From contig CM054138.1 in NCBI GenBank assembly GCA_028751875.1, positions 38,182,336 through 38,246,335 on the forward strand: a stretch of DNA of 64,000 nt. Direction: 5' to 3'. This DNA comes from Rapana venosa (lineage: Eukaryota; Mollusca; Gastropoda; Neogastropoda; Muricidae). A program made the position numbers and the translations under genes. Under the pieces are notes generated by a model. The model was not told where the DNA came from, searched no databases, and worked only from the letters and a program-made list of their open reading frames with translations. This document shows, in pieces, positions 1-9,372 of the stretch. Position 1 is the stretch's first letter; each line of letters begins with the position of its first letter.

Positions 1-112
1 AGCTGTGGTGGCCCATGAATTGATAGGCCTAGGCCTGGTACTTTTCAGAGATTGAGGCAGTAAATCAAATGTGTGTGAGTGTGTGTCTGTGTGTTTGTAT
101 GTCTCTGTGGCA

Positions 113-114
113 TG

Positions 115-150
<36 letters not shown>

Positions 151-1060
151 ATTTATTCAGTTTTTGCATGCTGTAGGACCCATATGAACACAGTATGAAA
201 AAGCAACCATGGGTCAGTTGAGGTGATATAATACAGTAAGCATGTAGTCTTTGTTGCAGGCAGGGAAAGAGCTACACGTTTCTGATCTTTAGACATTCAA
301 TTACATAAACTGTCAGGTTCACAATCAGTTTCTTAGAAGGATTCCTTAAAACCTGATGGAAACCCGTACATTTACGCAAAGCTGCATATTTTGGGCATAT
401 GAACAAAAAATGATATAAATCTTCAATGGCAGATCCATCACACTGAACACAATAAGGATTTACAGGCGTTTTCTTATAACGTGGAATGCCTTTCAGTGGC
501 AGTGTATTACTTCTTAATAAGCAAAGTACACACAGTGTTTGGAGGAAACCAAAGTCCTACGTAATGTGCTCTACATAATATATCGGGATAGTAATTCAAA
601 CAATTGGGATAAGACATCAATGAGTCATGCCAGTTCTGGCTATATATGTCCAAAAGTCTGGTTTTGAAAGTTCTGATAAACAAGGAAGCATCTCCAGTAT
701 CTTGCATTTCCCAGACATATCCAAACCCATTTTGAACACAACAAAGATTTTACATGAGTTACCCAGTTTCTTCTGCCCATCTGATCATGCTTGAGCAACA
801 TGAAGAAACCCCCGCATGGGATACTATTTCCAGACATGGCAAAAGTCTGATCCAGTATTTTATCATTTGTGTAAAAGTACAAGTTTATCGGTATCTACCC
901 TTTCACCCAGACCTCCCATTTTTTACGTCTTTTCCAAAAACCTAAAATCTTTTTACAAATCTTGATTTTACCTTTTCTGTTGTAAATCTACTATATCCCC
1001 AAACCTTGAACCTTAAAAACGAATTGGTTGACTTTGGTGTCAAAAATTCTAAACACGGGG
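113..1060 (-). pseudogene. LINE-N 3' end: C-terminal zinc knuckle and (ATTG)n tail
   Basis: Reading leftward, this is the last part of a non-LTR retrotransposon polyprotein, broken by frameshifts. Frame segments cover roughly 882-640 and 707-507 (with NWHDSLMSYP, a conserved stretch near the end of such ORFs). A third segment holds a C-x2-C-x9-H-x4-C knuckle at 451-395 (CVQC ... YHFLFIC), followed by a short coding end and a 3' UTR. The element ends in about eight units of ATTG at 149-115, the tail type used by several LINE clades. It is most simply the 3' continuation of the LINE-N relic upstream at 1958-5484, separated from it by SINE-A and SINE-B insertions. A related end lies at 59915-60405. 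Confidence 0.75.
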
Positions 1061-1195
1061 GTGACAGGCGGGGTTTTTTTTTAGTTTTGAAATACAATTT
1101 TTAATCCTGCAACGCTTGAGAGCTGTGCCAGATGTCAATTCAGAGTAGACCCAAACAAGATTCCTATTCATTATTATTAAAAAAAACAACACTTT

Positions 1196-1439
1196 TCTTT
1201 TATATCGAGGATAATGGAATAAGCACTTATGCGCATTTTTACATTAAGTCCCCGTGTGCGTAAGATGTTCTGTGCACGTGCATTTTGCACACGGCACCTC
1301 GGTTTATAGTCTCATCTGAAAGACTTTTGGGGAGAGTGGAGTCTGCACTGCTGTTAACTATAGAGGAAATATCCCCTTGAACAGGAATCGAACCCGGGTC
1401 GTCAGATTGCCAGTGCAATGTTCTAACATCTAGCTATCC
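1196..1439 (-). mobile_element. SINE-A copy 1 (tRNA-derived, internally deleted)
   Basis: It carries the tRNA-like head (reverse complement of the 1385-1439 stretch, with the box B match ggaatcgaacc), the central core and the 3' end with the characteristic gaggataatggaataagc. Compared with the full copy at 59560-59897 it lacks about 100 bp. The break falls at a cgtgtg repeated on both sides of the missing piece (1253-1258), so it looks like a microhomology deletion. The head runs into a poly-C tract instead of the usual gggacggg start. Confidence 0.85.
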
Positions 1440-1461
1440 CCCCCCCCCCCCCCCCCCCCCC
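1439..1461. repeat. poly-C tract
   Basis: About 22 consecutive C occur exactly where the 5' end of SINE-A (minus strand, G-rich start) should be. It may be an expanded or mis-sequenced SINE head. The next 90 bp, to 1555, hold nothing I recognise. Confidence 0.8.
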
Positions 1462-1554
1462 AGGGTTCTTTCATGATTTGCTTGCCTGCATAGTACCATT
1501 TTTCACAGTTTTTCGAAAAACCCCCACTGTTTTTGAAAACGACCGCTTTTGTTT

Positions 1555-1786
1555 TGTCGCTTTTATTTATTTATTTTATACCACATTAAGTCACAAGATT
1601 GCTCTGCCGGGCTGCTCTCCCCGGGGAGAGCGCGTCGCCACAAGAGAAGGGCCACCCTTTTTTTTTTGGTCTGCAACTATATTTGTTTCCCTATCAGAGT
1701 GGCTTTTTTCTAAGAATTTTGCCAAGGACAACTCCTTTGTTGCGTGGGTTCTTTTACATGCGCTGAATAATTATGTGCAACACACG

Positions 1787-1817
<31 letters not shown>

Positions 1818-1957
1818 TAGCGCCCAGACCACCACCCATGGTCTAATAGATGGGGGAAAAGTTTCGGGCCCAAACGGGATTTGAACCACCGCACACTTCC
1901 GTCCCGGACTTTTCGCTTTCTAGACAGGCACATTACCTCTAGACCACCGATCCACTT
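1555..1957 (-). mobile_element. SINE-B copy 1 (tRNA-derived)
   Basis: On the minus strand the head has a good pol III box A (tggtctagagg, 1946-1936) and box B (ggttcaaatcc, 1887-1877). A core follows that shares about 35 bp with SINE-A (1817-1781). Then comes a long body (with ttgtccttggcaaaattct) and an A/T-rich tail. It inserted into the LINE-N reverse transcriptase, whose codons resume just beyond 1957. Bodies with this ggttgtccctggcaaaa theme are common in molluscan genomes (general knowledge, not checked). A second copy is at 33045-33480. Confidence 0.85.
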
Positions 1958-2189
1958 TTAGACCCCATTTGCAGCAGTACTTTTCAAGACAATTAATTTT
2001 CTTTTGTAAATCACCAACAGAATCTGACAGCAAAGCAATGTCATCAGCATACAGCAAAAGAACTACGCTGAGTTGGCTGTTCAATAAATCTATGCCATGG
2101 ACACCACACAGACTCATTTGAACTTCTAAGTCAGACAGAAGTATTGAGAACAACAAGAAGCTCAGAATATATCCCTGTTTCACTCCAGA
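1958..2189 (-). pseudogene. LINE-N reverse transcriptase, palm with YADD
   Basis: An open stretch on the minus strand encodes a QGxILSxLLF-type motif near its start, then the RT catalytic tetrad YADD (2051-2040) followed by IALLSDSVGDLQ and a KWGLKV motif. These are the RT palm motifs of non-LTR retrotransposons. Left of 1958 it is cut by SINE-B1. Right of 2189 it is cut by the (GATA)n tail of LINE-R1. The catalytic aspartates survive, but the ORF cannot be complete with these insertions. Confidence 0.85.
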
Positions 2190-2830
2190 TCTATCTATCT
2201 ATCTGTCCCGTAGTCTGACGACCGTGGAGGCACCCTCAAAGACTCAACCAGTTCCCTCCATTTCTCTCTCTGTTCTGCCTTTCTCAGGGTTTTGTTGAGT
2301 TCTAGGCCTGTCTATTCGCTGATGTTTTCCTCCCAGCTCTTCCTTGGTCTGCCTCTTCTTCTTCCTCCTTGGACAGTGCCTTGTAAAATTGTCTTTGCAA
2401 GTCCTTTGGATCTTGTGATATGCCCATACCATTTAAGGTTACGCTTTTTCACGATCGTTAGAAGGTTCTCATAGGGTCCAATGGTTTGCTGGATTCTGTT
2501 ATGCACGCTTTCGTTGCTTATGTGGTCTTTGTAGGAGATGCCAAGGAGTCTCCGAAAGCATCTCATCTCCACCGCCTGTACTCTTCTCTCCAAATCTGCA
2601 GTCAGGGTCCATGATTCACAGGCATACAGAAATATGGATATGACAAGGGAGCGCATTAGTCTGATCTTGGAGATAAGTGAGATATTTTTATCTCTCCAGA
2701 TGGTGTTTAGTTTTGACAGTGCTGTTAGTCTGTGCAGTTCTGCATACTACTTCTGGCTTGGATCCCTGGTCTGATACAATGGCTCCCAGGTACTTGAAGC
2801 TTTTAACTGTTTCCAGCTTCTTGTCATAGT
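2190..2830 (-). mobile_element. LINE-R1: 5'-truncated RTE-like LINE 3' end
   Basis: The minus strand encodes the C-terminal region of an RTE/BovB-like ORF. It has an LVISIFLYACESWTL segment, then ERRVQAVEMRCFRRLL, then WYGHITRSKGLAKTILQGT, and finally a GGRRRGRPRKSW basic patch. Together these span about 115 codons open from 2656 to 2312, then continue in another frame to about 2200. It ends in a short (GATA) tail at 2203-2190. Only the last ~640 bp are present, so this is a 5'-truncated insertion into LINE-N, on the same strand. Longer members of the family lie at 13440-16573 and 49700-52775. Confidence 0.8.
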
Positions 2831-2995
2831 ATAGCATCATGTACTTCATTTCTCTGCTGCACTGTGATGGAAGGAAATAAAACAGTGACAGGCTTCCTCA
2901 GTGCTGTTTTCTCATGCTGATGCAAAATCATTGATTCTGTTCTGTCAGCAATACACATGTCTGTTATATATTGACAGAGTGGCATTGAGCAGGTA
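2831..2995 (-). other. LINE-N-associated remnant with a duplicated 60-bp motif
   Basis: This stretch has no intact reading frame. Bases 2935-2995 (ctgtcagcaatacacatgtc and beyond) recur in the same orientation at 3577-3635, so part of this LINE region is duplicated or comes from two overlapping relics. Confidence 0.4.
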
Positions 2996-3067
2996 GGAGG
3001 TAAAGGTAAAGGAGTCCCATAACCTATAAGGTCGTAGGGGAGCGAGGCGTCAGAGATTGAGCAGGTA
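2984..3067 (-). mobile_element. SINE-D copy 3: 60-bp 3' stub flanked by a 12-bp target-site duplication
   Basis: Bases 2996-3055 match only the 3' end of SINE-D (cccataacctataaggtcgt) plus a short GGTAAA-type tail. The flanks are perfect 12-bp direct repeats, attgagcaggta, at 2984-2995 and 3056-3067. That is the signature of a target-primed insertion that was severely 5'-truncated. Confidence 0.8.
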
Positions 3068-3480
3068 AGCAATTAAAATACTCTGTTATTTTGTTACCAA
3101 CTTTAACAGCTGTTTTCATCCTTTCATACATACTTTGTAGTGTTAAAAACGTTTTTTTCCATGAATACCTTTATGCAATAACAAAAACAACTTTCCTCTA
3201 CCTAAACAATCAAAGGCTTTAGAGAAGTCTACAAAAAGAGTATAGAATCGACCACCTTGCTTTGTGAGATATTTCTGGACAAGACTCTGAAGAGTAAAGA
3301 CATTATCAATTGTGCTATAAAGCCAGCTTGTGCCTCTTGGATTACGACATGATTCTCACAAAACTGACTCAGTCTTTTGTTTATACTGTACAATTTGCTG
3401 ACAACGTTCGAAAGGGATATTCTTATGTAATTGTCAACATTTTGGGTATTAAGGAAAAAATTAATCCTTGTGTCCAACTC
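3068..3480 (-). pseudogene. LINE-N reverse transcriptase, N-terminal motifs
   Basis: The minus strand from about 3477 encodes RT motifs 0-2: a YIRISLSNVVSKLY block (consensus NYRGISLLxxxxKxx), then QEAQAGF. In a second frame there follows STIDNVFTL and a FVDFSKAFD motif carrying the first catalytic aspartate (about 3215-3190). One frameshift separates the two. It belongs with the YADD segment at 1958-2189, between which LINE-R1 and SINE-D3 inserted. It is not functional. Confidence 0.8.
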
Positions 3481-3576
3481 TCAGGGTAGTGTCAAGATGA
3501 AAAATCTTTATTACATTAAGGAAGTAGAAACTTTATGTGAACATCAGTGGCATGCAAAAAGAAATCAGAGGACAAG

Positions 3577-3640
3577 TTCTGTTCTGTCAGCAATACACAT
3601 GTCTATTATATATTGACAGAGTGGCATTGAGCAGATAAAA
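3577..3640. repeat. Second copy of a 60-bp direct repeat
   Basis: It matches 2935-2995 closely (tctgtcagcaatacacatgt and onward), and the similarity extends weakly past the SINE-D3 site, so the original unit was probably about 90 bp. The two copies are about 640 bp apart inside LINE-N. Confidence 0.7.
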
Positions 3641-3649
3641 TAGTCTGCT

Positions 3650-4279
3650 ATACTTTTCTCTCTGCTAGCTGTACAGGTAATCTCCCTGAGATTTCTTCCA
3701 AAATTATTTATAACGTTATCTTTAACGTTATCTGATATTTTGTTGGCCCTCTGAAATCAAATCATCTAACTCTTTAAATAAAAGAAGTTGTGCGTATTTT
3801 TCAGTAATATCAGTAAAATCTTTAACATCGGGGAAATGGGAGGTTTGACATTAAAGTCGCCACGTAAAATCCAGGGTGAATCAGGATAGTTGCATGAGCA
3901 CAGTCATGGAGTTTTCCAGTGTATCGATACCATCAAGTTTGTCTTCTCCATAAACAACAGATCGTTCAGGGGCGACATAAACAAACCCAGCAAGAATATC
4001 ACAGTAACAATTAAAAACCGTCAGGAAAACAGCATCCTCAGCTGAAGTTAGTAACCATGACACACATGATGCTATACTATTTTGAACACAAACCACTACC
4101 CCACCTTTAAGTCTCTGTGTACAATGAGAAGAAAGTGTGTAATCTGGAAAGGCTTGTTCAATGTCACTTTGTTTGCAGGACCAAATCTCTGAAAATGCAA
4201 ACACTTTAAATCTTGCACAGAAAGATTTCCATTTCAATTTGTTACGTCCTTGTATGTTCCAGGCCATAATTTCAAACAA
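3650..4279 (-). pseudogene. LINE-N APE-type endonuclease, N-terminal half
   Basis: A 132-codon open stretch (4279-3881) starts MFEIMAWNIQGRNK and continues FAFSEIW. Residues N8 and E31 fit the metal-binding Asn and Glu of AP-endonuclease-like domains, which nick target DNA for LINE insertion. A VYVAPER-like segment (FVYVAPERS) lies near residue 101. The frame then breaks near 3881; a GDFN-type motif reappears in another frame at about 3860. It is the start of ORF2 of the minus-strand LINE-N. Confidence 0.75.
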
Positions 4280-4579
4280 AGGGGTTCAACTTGAGAATTC
4301 TGGTTTGTGTGTGTGTGTGTGTGGAATTTGACTCTTCATTTGTGGTATTGTCCTGTTCAGTTTGTTCAGCAGAATAGTTCAGGTTGGTATGCTCTGTCTG
4401 CTGTCGTTTCGTCAGTCATTACGTTGTCGTCAGTAAATATGTTGTTTTCTGTTGTATCTACAACATTCTGTTCCTGTAAAGTGCCATAGGCAACATGTGT
4501 TGTCATGTCATCTGTCGTCTTGTCTGTCACACTGTAGTCAGTCCCTTCAGTGTCGCTGAGTGAAGGTGTGAAGGGAGCA
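4280..4579 (-). pseudogene. LINE-N ORF1/ORF2 junction region
   Basis: The Thr/Asp-rich C-terminal end of ORF1 can be followed on the minus strand (for example TDKTTDDMTTHVAY), with stops. A (TG)n run lies at 4304-4322. No separate gene is seen. Confidence 0.45.
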
Positions 4580-5484
4580 TCATTCCTGCAGGCTGCCTGA
4601 AGAGGGGGTCGGCCTGACCCTCAGCTCTCTCCCTGCCAGGGCACCAGGTCCTCGGTGGCCGTGTCCTAGACGTGGGCCTGTCCCTCGATGACCAGGGTGT
4701 CCAAGTGCAGGAAAGCCCTGTTCTCTTCTGCCTTGGCTTTCTTCAGGAACGGTAGCAGCTGTCGGTGCCAGTCCCTCACGCGACAAAGATGACAACTTCT
4801 TTTCCCTCAGGATCTTGCGGTTAGCCAGGATGAGTTCCCTGTCCTTCAACTTGCTGAAACAGGCGATGATGGGACGTGGGGACTGCCCTCTTCCATGAAG
4901 TATTCTGTCACCCCATCACGGCCTTCAGCACCACTTCACTGCCTTCTCACAGTCTGACCACAGTTCTCTTTGTCCCTGGGGGTGGGAATGCCATGAATGA
5001 TTAGATTGTTACGTGGGCTTCTTCTCTTCTAAGTCGTCTACTTTGCTCTCCAACTTGTCAATTCTTTCCTTCAGATCTTTGTTTTCTTTTAGAACGCCCG
5101 TCCATTTCCGTTTGGAATTTCTTGTTCTGTTCATCCATCTTAGATTGTAGATTTTCAATCTTCTTGTCCTTCGCCGTAAGCATTTTTTATGACTTTGGCA
5201 ATTGAAGTTTCTGTGGTGCTTGTCCCACTCCCAGCAGCTGGAGAGAATGGCTGGTTTTGCGATGTCAGAGTGGATTGCTTCGATGATCGCCTGTCAGTAG
5301 TGCCAGGGTTCGTTTCCACGTCGCCCCATTGCAGCAGAAATGTAACAAGGAACACCAACACAAATGTCACTTTTTCCGCTGACACACACGACTCTGTAAC
5401 ACATGGAAACTCTCTGCCGTTGCACGTATTGCCATGAAGCGGAGGAAAGTCCAATAAAAATTGCCACAAATGGCTCCAAAACAT
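4580..5484 (-). pseudogene. LINE-N ORF1 with degenerate 2A-like motif
   Basis: The minus strand from an ATG at 5484 encodes 109 codons. Residues 38-52 form a hydrophobic segment (VTFVLVFLVTFLL), directly followed by GDVETNPGT at residues 54-62 (5325-5299). This matches the 2A consensus D-x-E-x-N-P-G-P except that the last proline is threonine. 2A peptides make ribosomes skip one peptide bond and are documented in APE-type non-LTR retrotransposons; the final proline is normally essential, so this copy should be inactive. A coiled-coil and an RRM-like region with KDRELILANRKIL (about 4849-4810) follow in other frames. ORF1 proteins are nucleic-acid-binding chaperones. Confidence 0.75.
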
Positions 5485-5506
5485 ACCGAACTGATCGACA
5501 TGGCAT

Positions 5507-6049
5507 ACACTGTCTTTTCCACTAAGTTTGAAGATTCTTACTTACTTAATTCCAGATATCTTGAATAATTAACGCAATTAATCTGCAGAGCTCCCCAAAA
5601 CAGGCCTTGCTTCAGTGATGAAGACAACTCACCTACTGTGTATGCATGTGTGCATGTGTGTGTCCGTGTGTCCATGTGTGTGTGTGTGTGTGTGTGTGTG
5701 CATGCATGTGTGTATTTTTAGAGACAGGCAGACAGACAGAGACAGAGATCTATTTTTTGGGTGTACTCTGCCTACATGCAAGGCATGGTATCACTGTCTG
5801 GGTGTTGGGGGTGGAGGTGGGGGCAGACAATGATATAGATGCTTGCTATTTTTTCACTTTGTATAGACTGACAGTATACTGAAATATGAATAAGCTTCTG
5901 AGAAGTAAAAAAAAAAAATCCTGTGCGCGCGCGCGCGCACACACACGCAACACACACACACACACACATTCTCTCTCTCACTTTCTCTCTCTCTCTGTCT
6001 GTCTGTCTCTCTCTCCCTCCCTCTCTCTCCCTCTCTCTCTCTCTCCGGT
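5507..6049. repeat. Low-complexity stretch: (TG)n, (GCGC)/(CA)n, (CT)n
   Basis: Bases 5507-5610 show nothing recognisable. 5640-5720 is TG-rich, 5926-5968 alternates GC then CA, and 5969-6046 is (CT)n with (CTGT). Apparent reading frames here encode only repeat-derived peptides and are not genes. Confidence 0.8.
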
Positions 6050-6578
6050 TTTTATCAGAACATGGTTTTGGAATCGTGTGGTTGTCTCAGGAAGTAGGTA
6101 GCGAGCATGGGTTTATTTCTGAATTGAAAGACAGACTCATTTGTTCATTTAAACAAAATTGGCACTCGGACATGGAAAGTAAAGATAAATACTGCTGGGT
6201 TTTTTCGTTTAAGTGTGCTTTTCAAGCTGAAAAGTATCTTCGAATAGTCACTGACAAATGGCATCGACTAATTTATGCAAGATTTCGACTAAGAACACTC
6301 GGCTTCAATGCAAACAAAAGATGGTTTCAACCTGAGACGTCCACACAGTTCCATGCCCTATGTGTGGTCATATTCTTGATGATGAAGTGCATTTCCTGTT
6401 TCATTGTCAATCGTATGTTTCCATACGTGAAAACTGTGGTGTTCTCAATCTAGAAGCTTTCCGAAGGCAAGATATTTTTTCTATCTTATCGTCCGATGAT
6501 GATATTGTGATCAAATCGGTTGCAAAGTTTATTGCTGAAGCACTGAAATTAAGACAATTACAGCTAAGTTCCAATTAG
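6050..6578 (+). pseudogene. LINE-H1: C-terminal part of ORF2 with zinc knuckle
   Basis: Plus-strand coding relic that begins abruptly after a (CT)n tract (5' truncation). It encodes a segment with the CWVFSFKCAF and YARFRLRTLGFN motifs typical of LINE C-termini. After one frameshift comes a C-x2-C-x8-H-x4-C knuckle at 6354-6407 (CPMC ... HFLFHC). The frame then runs to a stop at 6576 with VIKSVAKFIAEALKLRQ. The same ending occurs at 29860-29930 in LINE-H2. Confidence 0.8.
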
Positions 6579-7003
6579 CTTAACATTTGTGACTAAACTA
6601 AAGTAACATTTAAAATATGTAAACTCCAGCATTTTGTGAAACACATAAAAAACATTTTAAATTACGCTGTAGTCCCCCACAAGAATATTTTTTGAAATTT
6701 CACATACAATGTCAATGGAGGTTTCTAAAAAGCATTCTAGAATGTTCTTTTCATTATTTTATTTTATTGCTTATTGGTTCCTATTGTTTCATCCTTGTTA
6801 TTACTTTGTGTTCATTTTGAAACTGAGTTTACGTCAGCGCTTAAAGTCGTATCCGTTCATAAGAGCTCTTTTTTGTTTTTGGTTTTCATTACGTTAAATG
6901 CATCATGTGATTTTTCTTGTATTTATTTGTATTTACAAAAGAAAGTGGGTATAACCCCCCTTGTCAATAGGCCACTTTGGGCAATGACAATAAATTGGTC
7001 AAA
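6579..7003 (+). mobile_element. LINE-H1 3' UTR
   Basis: The non-coding tail of LINE-H1 ends in a cccccttgtcaataggcc stem-loop-like motif, an AATAAA-like signal (gacaataaattgg) and caaagcg, followed at once by (TC)n. LINE-H2 ends in a comparable way at 30235-30271. Confidence 0.7.
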
Positions 7004-7065
7004 GCGTCTCTCTCTCCCTCCCTCTCTCTCTCCCCCCCCCCTCTCTCTCTCTCTCTCTCTTTCAT
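7004..7065. repeat. (TC)n microsatellite at LINE-H1 3' end
   Basis: The CT-rich run with a C9 interruption starts directly after the element's terminal aaagcg. Bases 7066-7298 are A-rich unique DNA without a recognisable feature. Confidence 0.85.
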
Positions 7066-7298
7066 GGGCTTGTGCGTGACTGTCTCACTTCTTGCACCAC
7101 TCTGTATCAAAGCTAAACTCCTTTTTCAGAAAACACACACAAACAAGCTAAAAAGCTAAGGAAGAAATAGAAATAAAAGAGAAAGAAAAAAAAGAGAGAA
7201 AGAAACGAACAAAAGAAACAATCAGCCCATAGATCCTAATAAAACAAAAATCATAAATAAACAAAAAATCTATAATAACAAAAAACAGCCCGTAGTGA

Positions 7299-7323
7299 GG
7301 GGGGGGGGGGGGGGGGGTGAGGT

Positions 7324-7393
<70 letters not shown>

Positions 7394-7403
7394 GGGGGGG
7401 GGG
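7299..7403. repeat. Poly-G tract, about 100 nt
   Basis: Nearly pure G with a few A/T interruptions. It could form G-quadruplexes if real, but such runs are also a known sequencing or gap-filling artefact. The following 140 bp (C6 and A10 runs) also look error-prone. Confidence 0.85.
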
Positions 7404-7537
7404 AAATTTTCTCAGTATCTTAGTCTGTTTTGTCCGTTTTCCCCCCGACAGGGGCCTGGAGGAACACACACACAAAAAAAAAACCCCCCGAAAACACACA
7501 AAAGAGCAAAAAATTTGGGAAGACACTTAGTCCCTCA

Positions 7538-7789
7538 TTTTATATATATATTAATATATACTAAATATAATATATATTTTATAATTACATAAAATAATAC
7601 TAATAAATAATAAATATCATATGACAAAAATATTTAATATACATCTATCATATCATTTTATTATATATAATATCTATATAATATCTATTATATTATTATA
7701 TAATATATAATTATATAGATATATAATATCTATTATATAATTTTATATATATATATATATATAATATAGATATATATATTAATACATGA
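7538..7789. repeat. AT-rich low-complexity DNA
   Basis: This is almost pure A/T with many TATA and TAATAT runs and no coding sense in any frame. Confidence 0.85.
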
Positions 7790-7846
7790 TTTGAGTGCAA
7801 GCGTTCGATTTTTTGTTTATACAAGACTACAGAGCTATATAAAATT
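7790..7846 (+). mobile_element. LINE-F terminal stub
   Basis: It matches the very 3' end of LINE-F (gagtgcaagcg ... ctatataaaattcc), compare 46185-46260 and the reverse of 47155-47225. Nothing else of the element is present, so it is an extreme 5' truncation or a remnant. CA-rich repeats follow directly. Confidence 0.6.
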
Positions 7847-7904
7847 CCACACACAACACACACACACAACACACACACAACACACACACACACAGAGGCA
7901 CATA

Positions 7905-7932
<28 letters not shown>
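7847..7932. repeat. (CA)n then (GT)n, an inverted dinucleotide pair
   Basis: CA repeats with ACA interruptions (7847-7893) are followed by (TG)n (7909-7932), which are mutually complementary. Bases 7933-8305 hold no gene or repeat that I recognise. Confidence 0.8.
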
Positions 7933-7940
<8 letters not shown>

Positions 7941-8305
7941 CTGCCTTTGTCTCTCTTGTTCTCTCTTTTTTTTTCTTCTGGAAGGGAGATGGACTTGAAA
8001 GTGGGACTGACCATTTCTTGCCCATCTGTTCAACTTCTGATTTATTCCATGTATATTGCAGAGTCCACATGCACACTGGCATACTTATACAGAGTCCCAC
8101 CAAGGTGCATTCAATGGGTAGGGGTGGGTATGGAAGGTCCACAACTTCAAAGGCCTGCTATTACGTAGATCATCTGTGAGATTGCAATCAAAGTGGTGTG
8201 CTATTACATAGATCTATGATATGCTGCTGATCTGGAGTTTTTGGAACATCAACTTTAGACACATCAGGAGACAGATTGATATGCTTAAGCCAATTCTGGT
8301 GATAC

Positions 8306-8314
8306 TTGTGATGA

Positions 8315-8384
<70 letters not shown>

Positions 8385-8405
8385 GGTGATGATGATGATG
8401 ATGAT
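8306..8405. repeat. Compound (GAT)/(GAC)/(GGT) trinucleotide array
   Basis: ATG, ACG, ATG, GTG and ATG triplet blocks follow in order. It replaces the tRNA head of the adjoining SINE-A copy. The His- or Met-rich frames are repeat artefacts. Confidence 0.9.
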
Positions 8406-8411
8406 CATCAG

Positions 8412-8665
8412 AGCCGACTCCACTCTCCCCAAAAGTCCTTCGGATGAGACTACAAACCGAGGTTCCCTGTGTGAACACACGCAGAACATCTTGCGCACAC
8501 GTTGAAACCCCTTCCGCTTTTTGGAAGTGTAGCCATTGTGTGCGGGTGTGAACGGATGACAACATTTGCACAACTGCATACACACGGGACTAGATTTTTA
8601 AAAAATTTGAAAAGCACGTGGGTGCTTATTCCATTATCCTCAAAATAAAAGAATAATATACAAAG
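8412..8665 (+). mobile_element. SINE-A copy 2 (headless)
   Basis: The core (ccactctccccaaaagtcc) to the 3' end (gtgcttattccattatcctc) is present, with an A-rich tail. The tRNA-like head is missing. A (CA)/(GCAC) repeat follows at 8696-8786. Confidence 0.85.
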
Positions 8666-8695
8666 AATGAAATAAAAGAATAAAAAGAACATTTA

Positions 8696-8742
8696 AACAC
8701 ACACGCACGCACGCAAGCACGTACGCACGCACGCACCACGCA

Positions 8743-8786
<44 letters not shown>
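8696..8786. repeat. (CA)n with CGCA interruptions
   Basis: A CA-type microsatellite bridges the tail of SINE-A2 and the head of SINE-A3. Confidence 0.9.
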
Positions 8787-8788
<2 letters not shown>

Positions 8789-8935
8789 GGACGGGATAGC
8801 CTAGTGGTTAGAACATTGCGCTCGCAATCTGAAAATTTACACAACTGCATACACACGGGGACTTGTTTTAAAAAGCAAATAAGTGCTTATTCCATTATCC
8901 TCGATATATAAGAATAAAATGAAACACACACACAA
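8786..8935 (+). mobile_element. SINE-A copy 3 (core deleted)
   Basis: The tRNA head (ggggacgggatagcctagtg) joins straight to the 3' end (gcatacacacggggact), losing about 200 bp of core including box B. CA repeats follow at 8922-8998. Confidence 0.85.
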
Positions 8936-9146
8936 CACACACCACACACACACACACACAACCAACACACACACACACACACCACACACACACGTAGAGT
9001 GTAGGAATACAAAACTGTAATCATTGACTAGAAAGACATATAAACGTATGATATAGATAGATAGATGATATATATATATATATATGTAATATAATATATT
9101 TATATATATATTATATATATATATATAATAGAGAAGAGAGAGAGAG

Positions 9147-9184
<38 letters not shown>

Positions 9185-9258
9185 TATGTGTGTATATTAT
9201 ATAAACTCATAAATATTCAAAGATAATTAAAGCCACAAACGAGGCATATACTTATTTT
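8936..9258. repeat. Low-complexity run: CA, AT, GA
   Basis: CA repeats with irregular ACC interruptions are followed by a GATA/TATA-rich block (9050-9128) and a (GA)n block (9130-9182). No gene is seen. Confidence 0.8.
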
Positions 9259-9372
9259 CATGAGCTTACTCATGTATGCATATACGCACCCACCCTCTCA
9301 CACACACACAAACACACACACACAACACACACACACCCACAACACACCACACACACACACACACACACACAC

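Noticed and set aside
7251..7592. Poly-Pro and poly-Gly frames
   Set aside because: Translation of the poly-G tract only.
8188..8583. His-rich, Ile-rich, Met-rich and Thr-rich frames
   Set aside because: Translation of the GAT/GAC/GGT array and SINE-A2.
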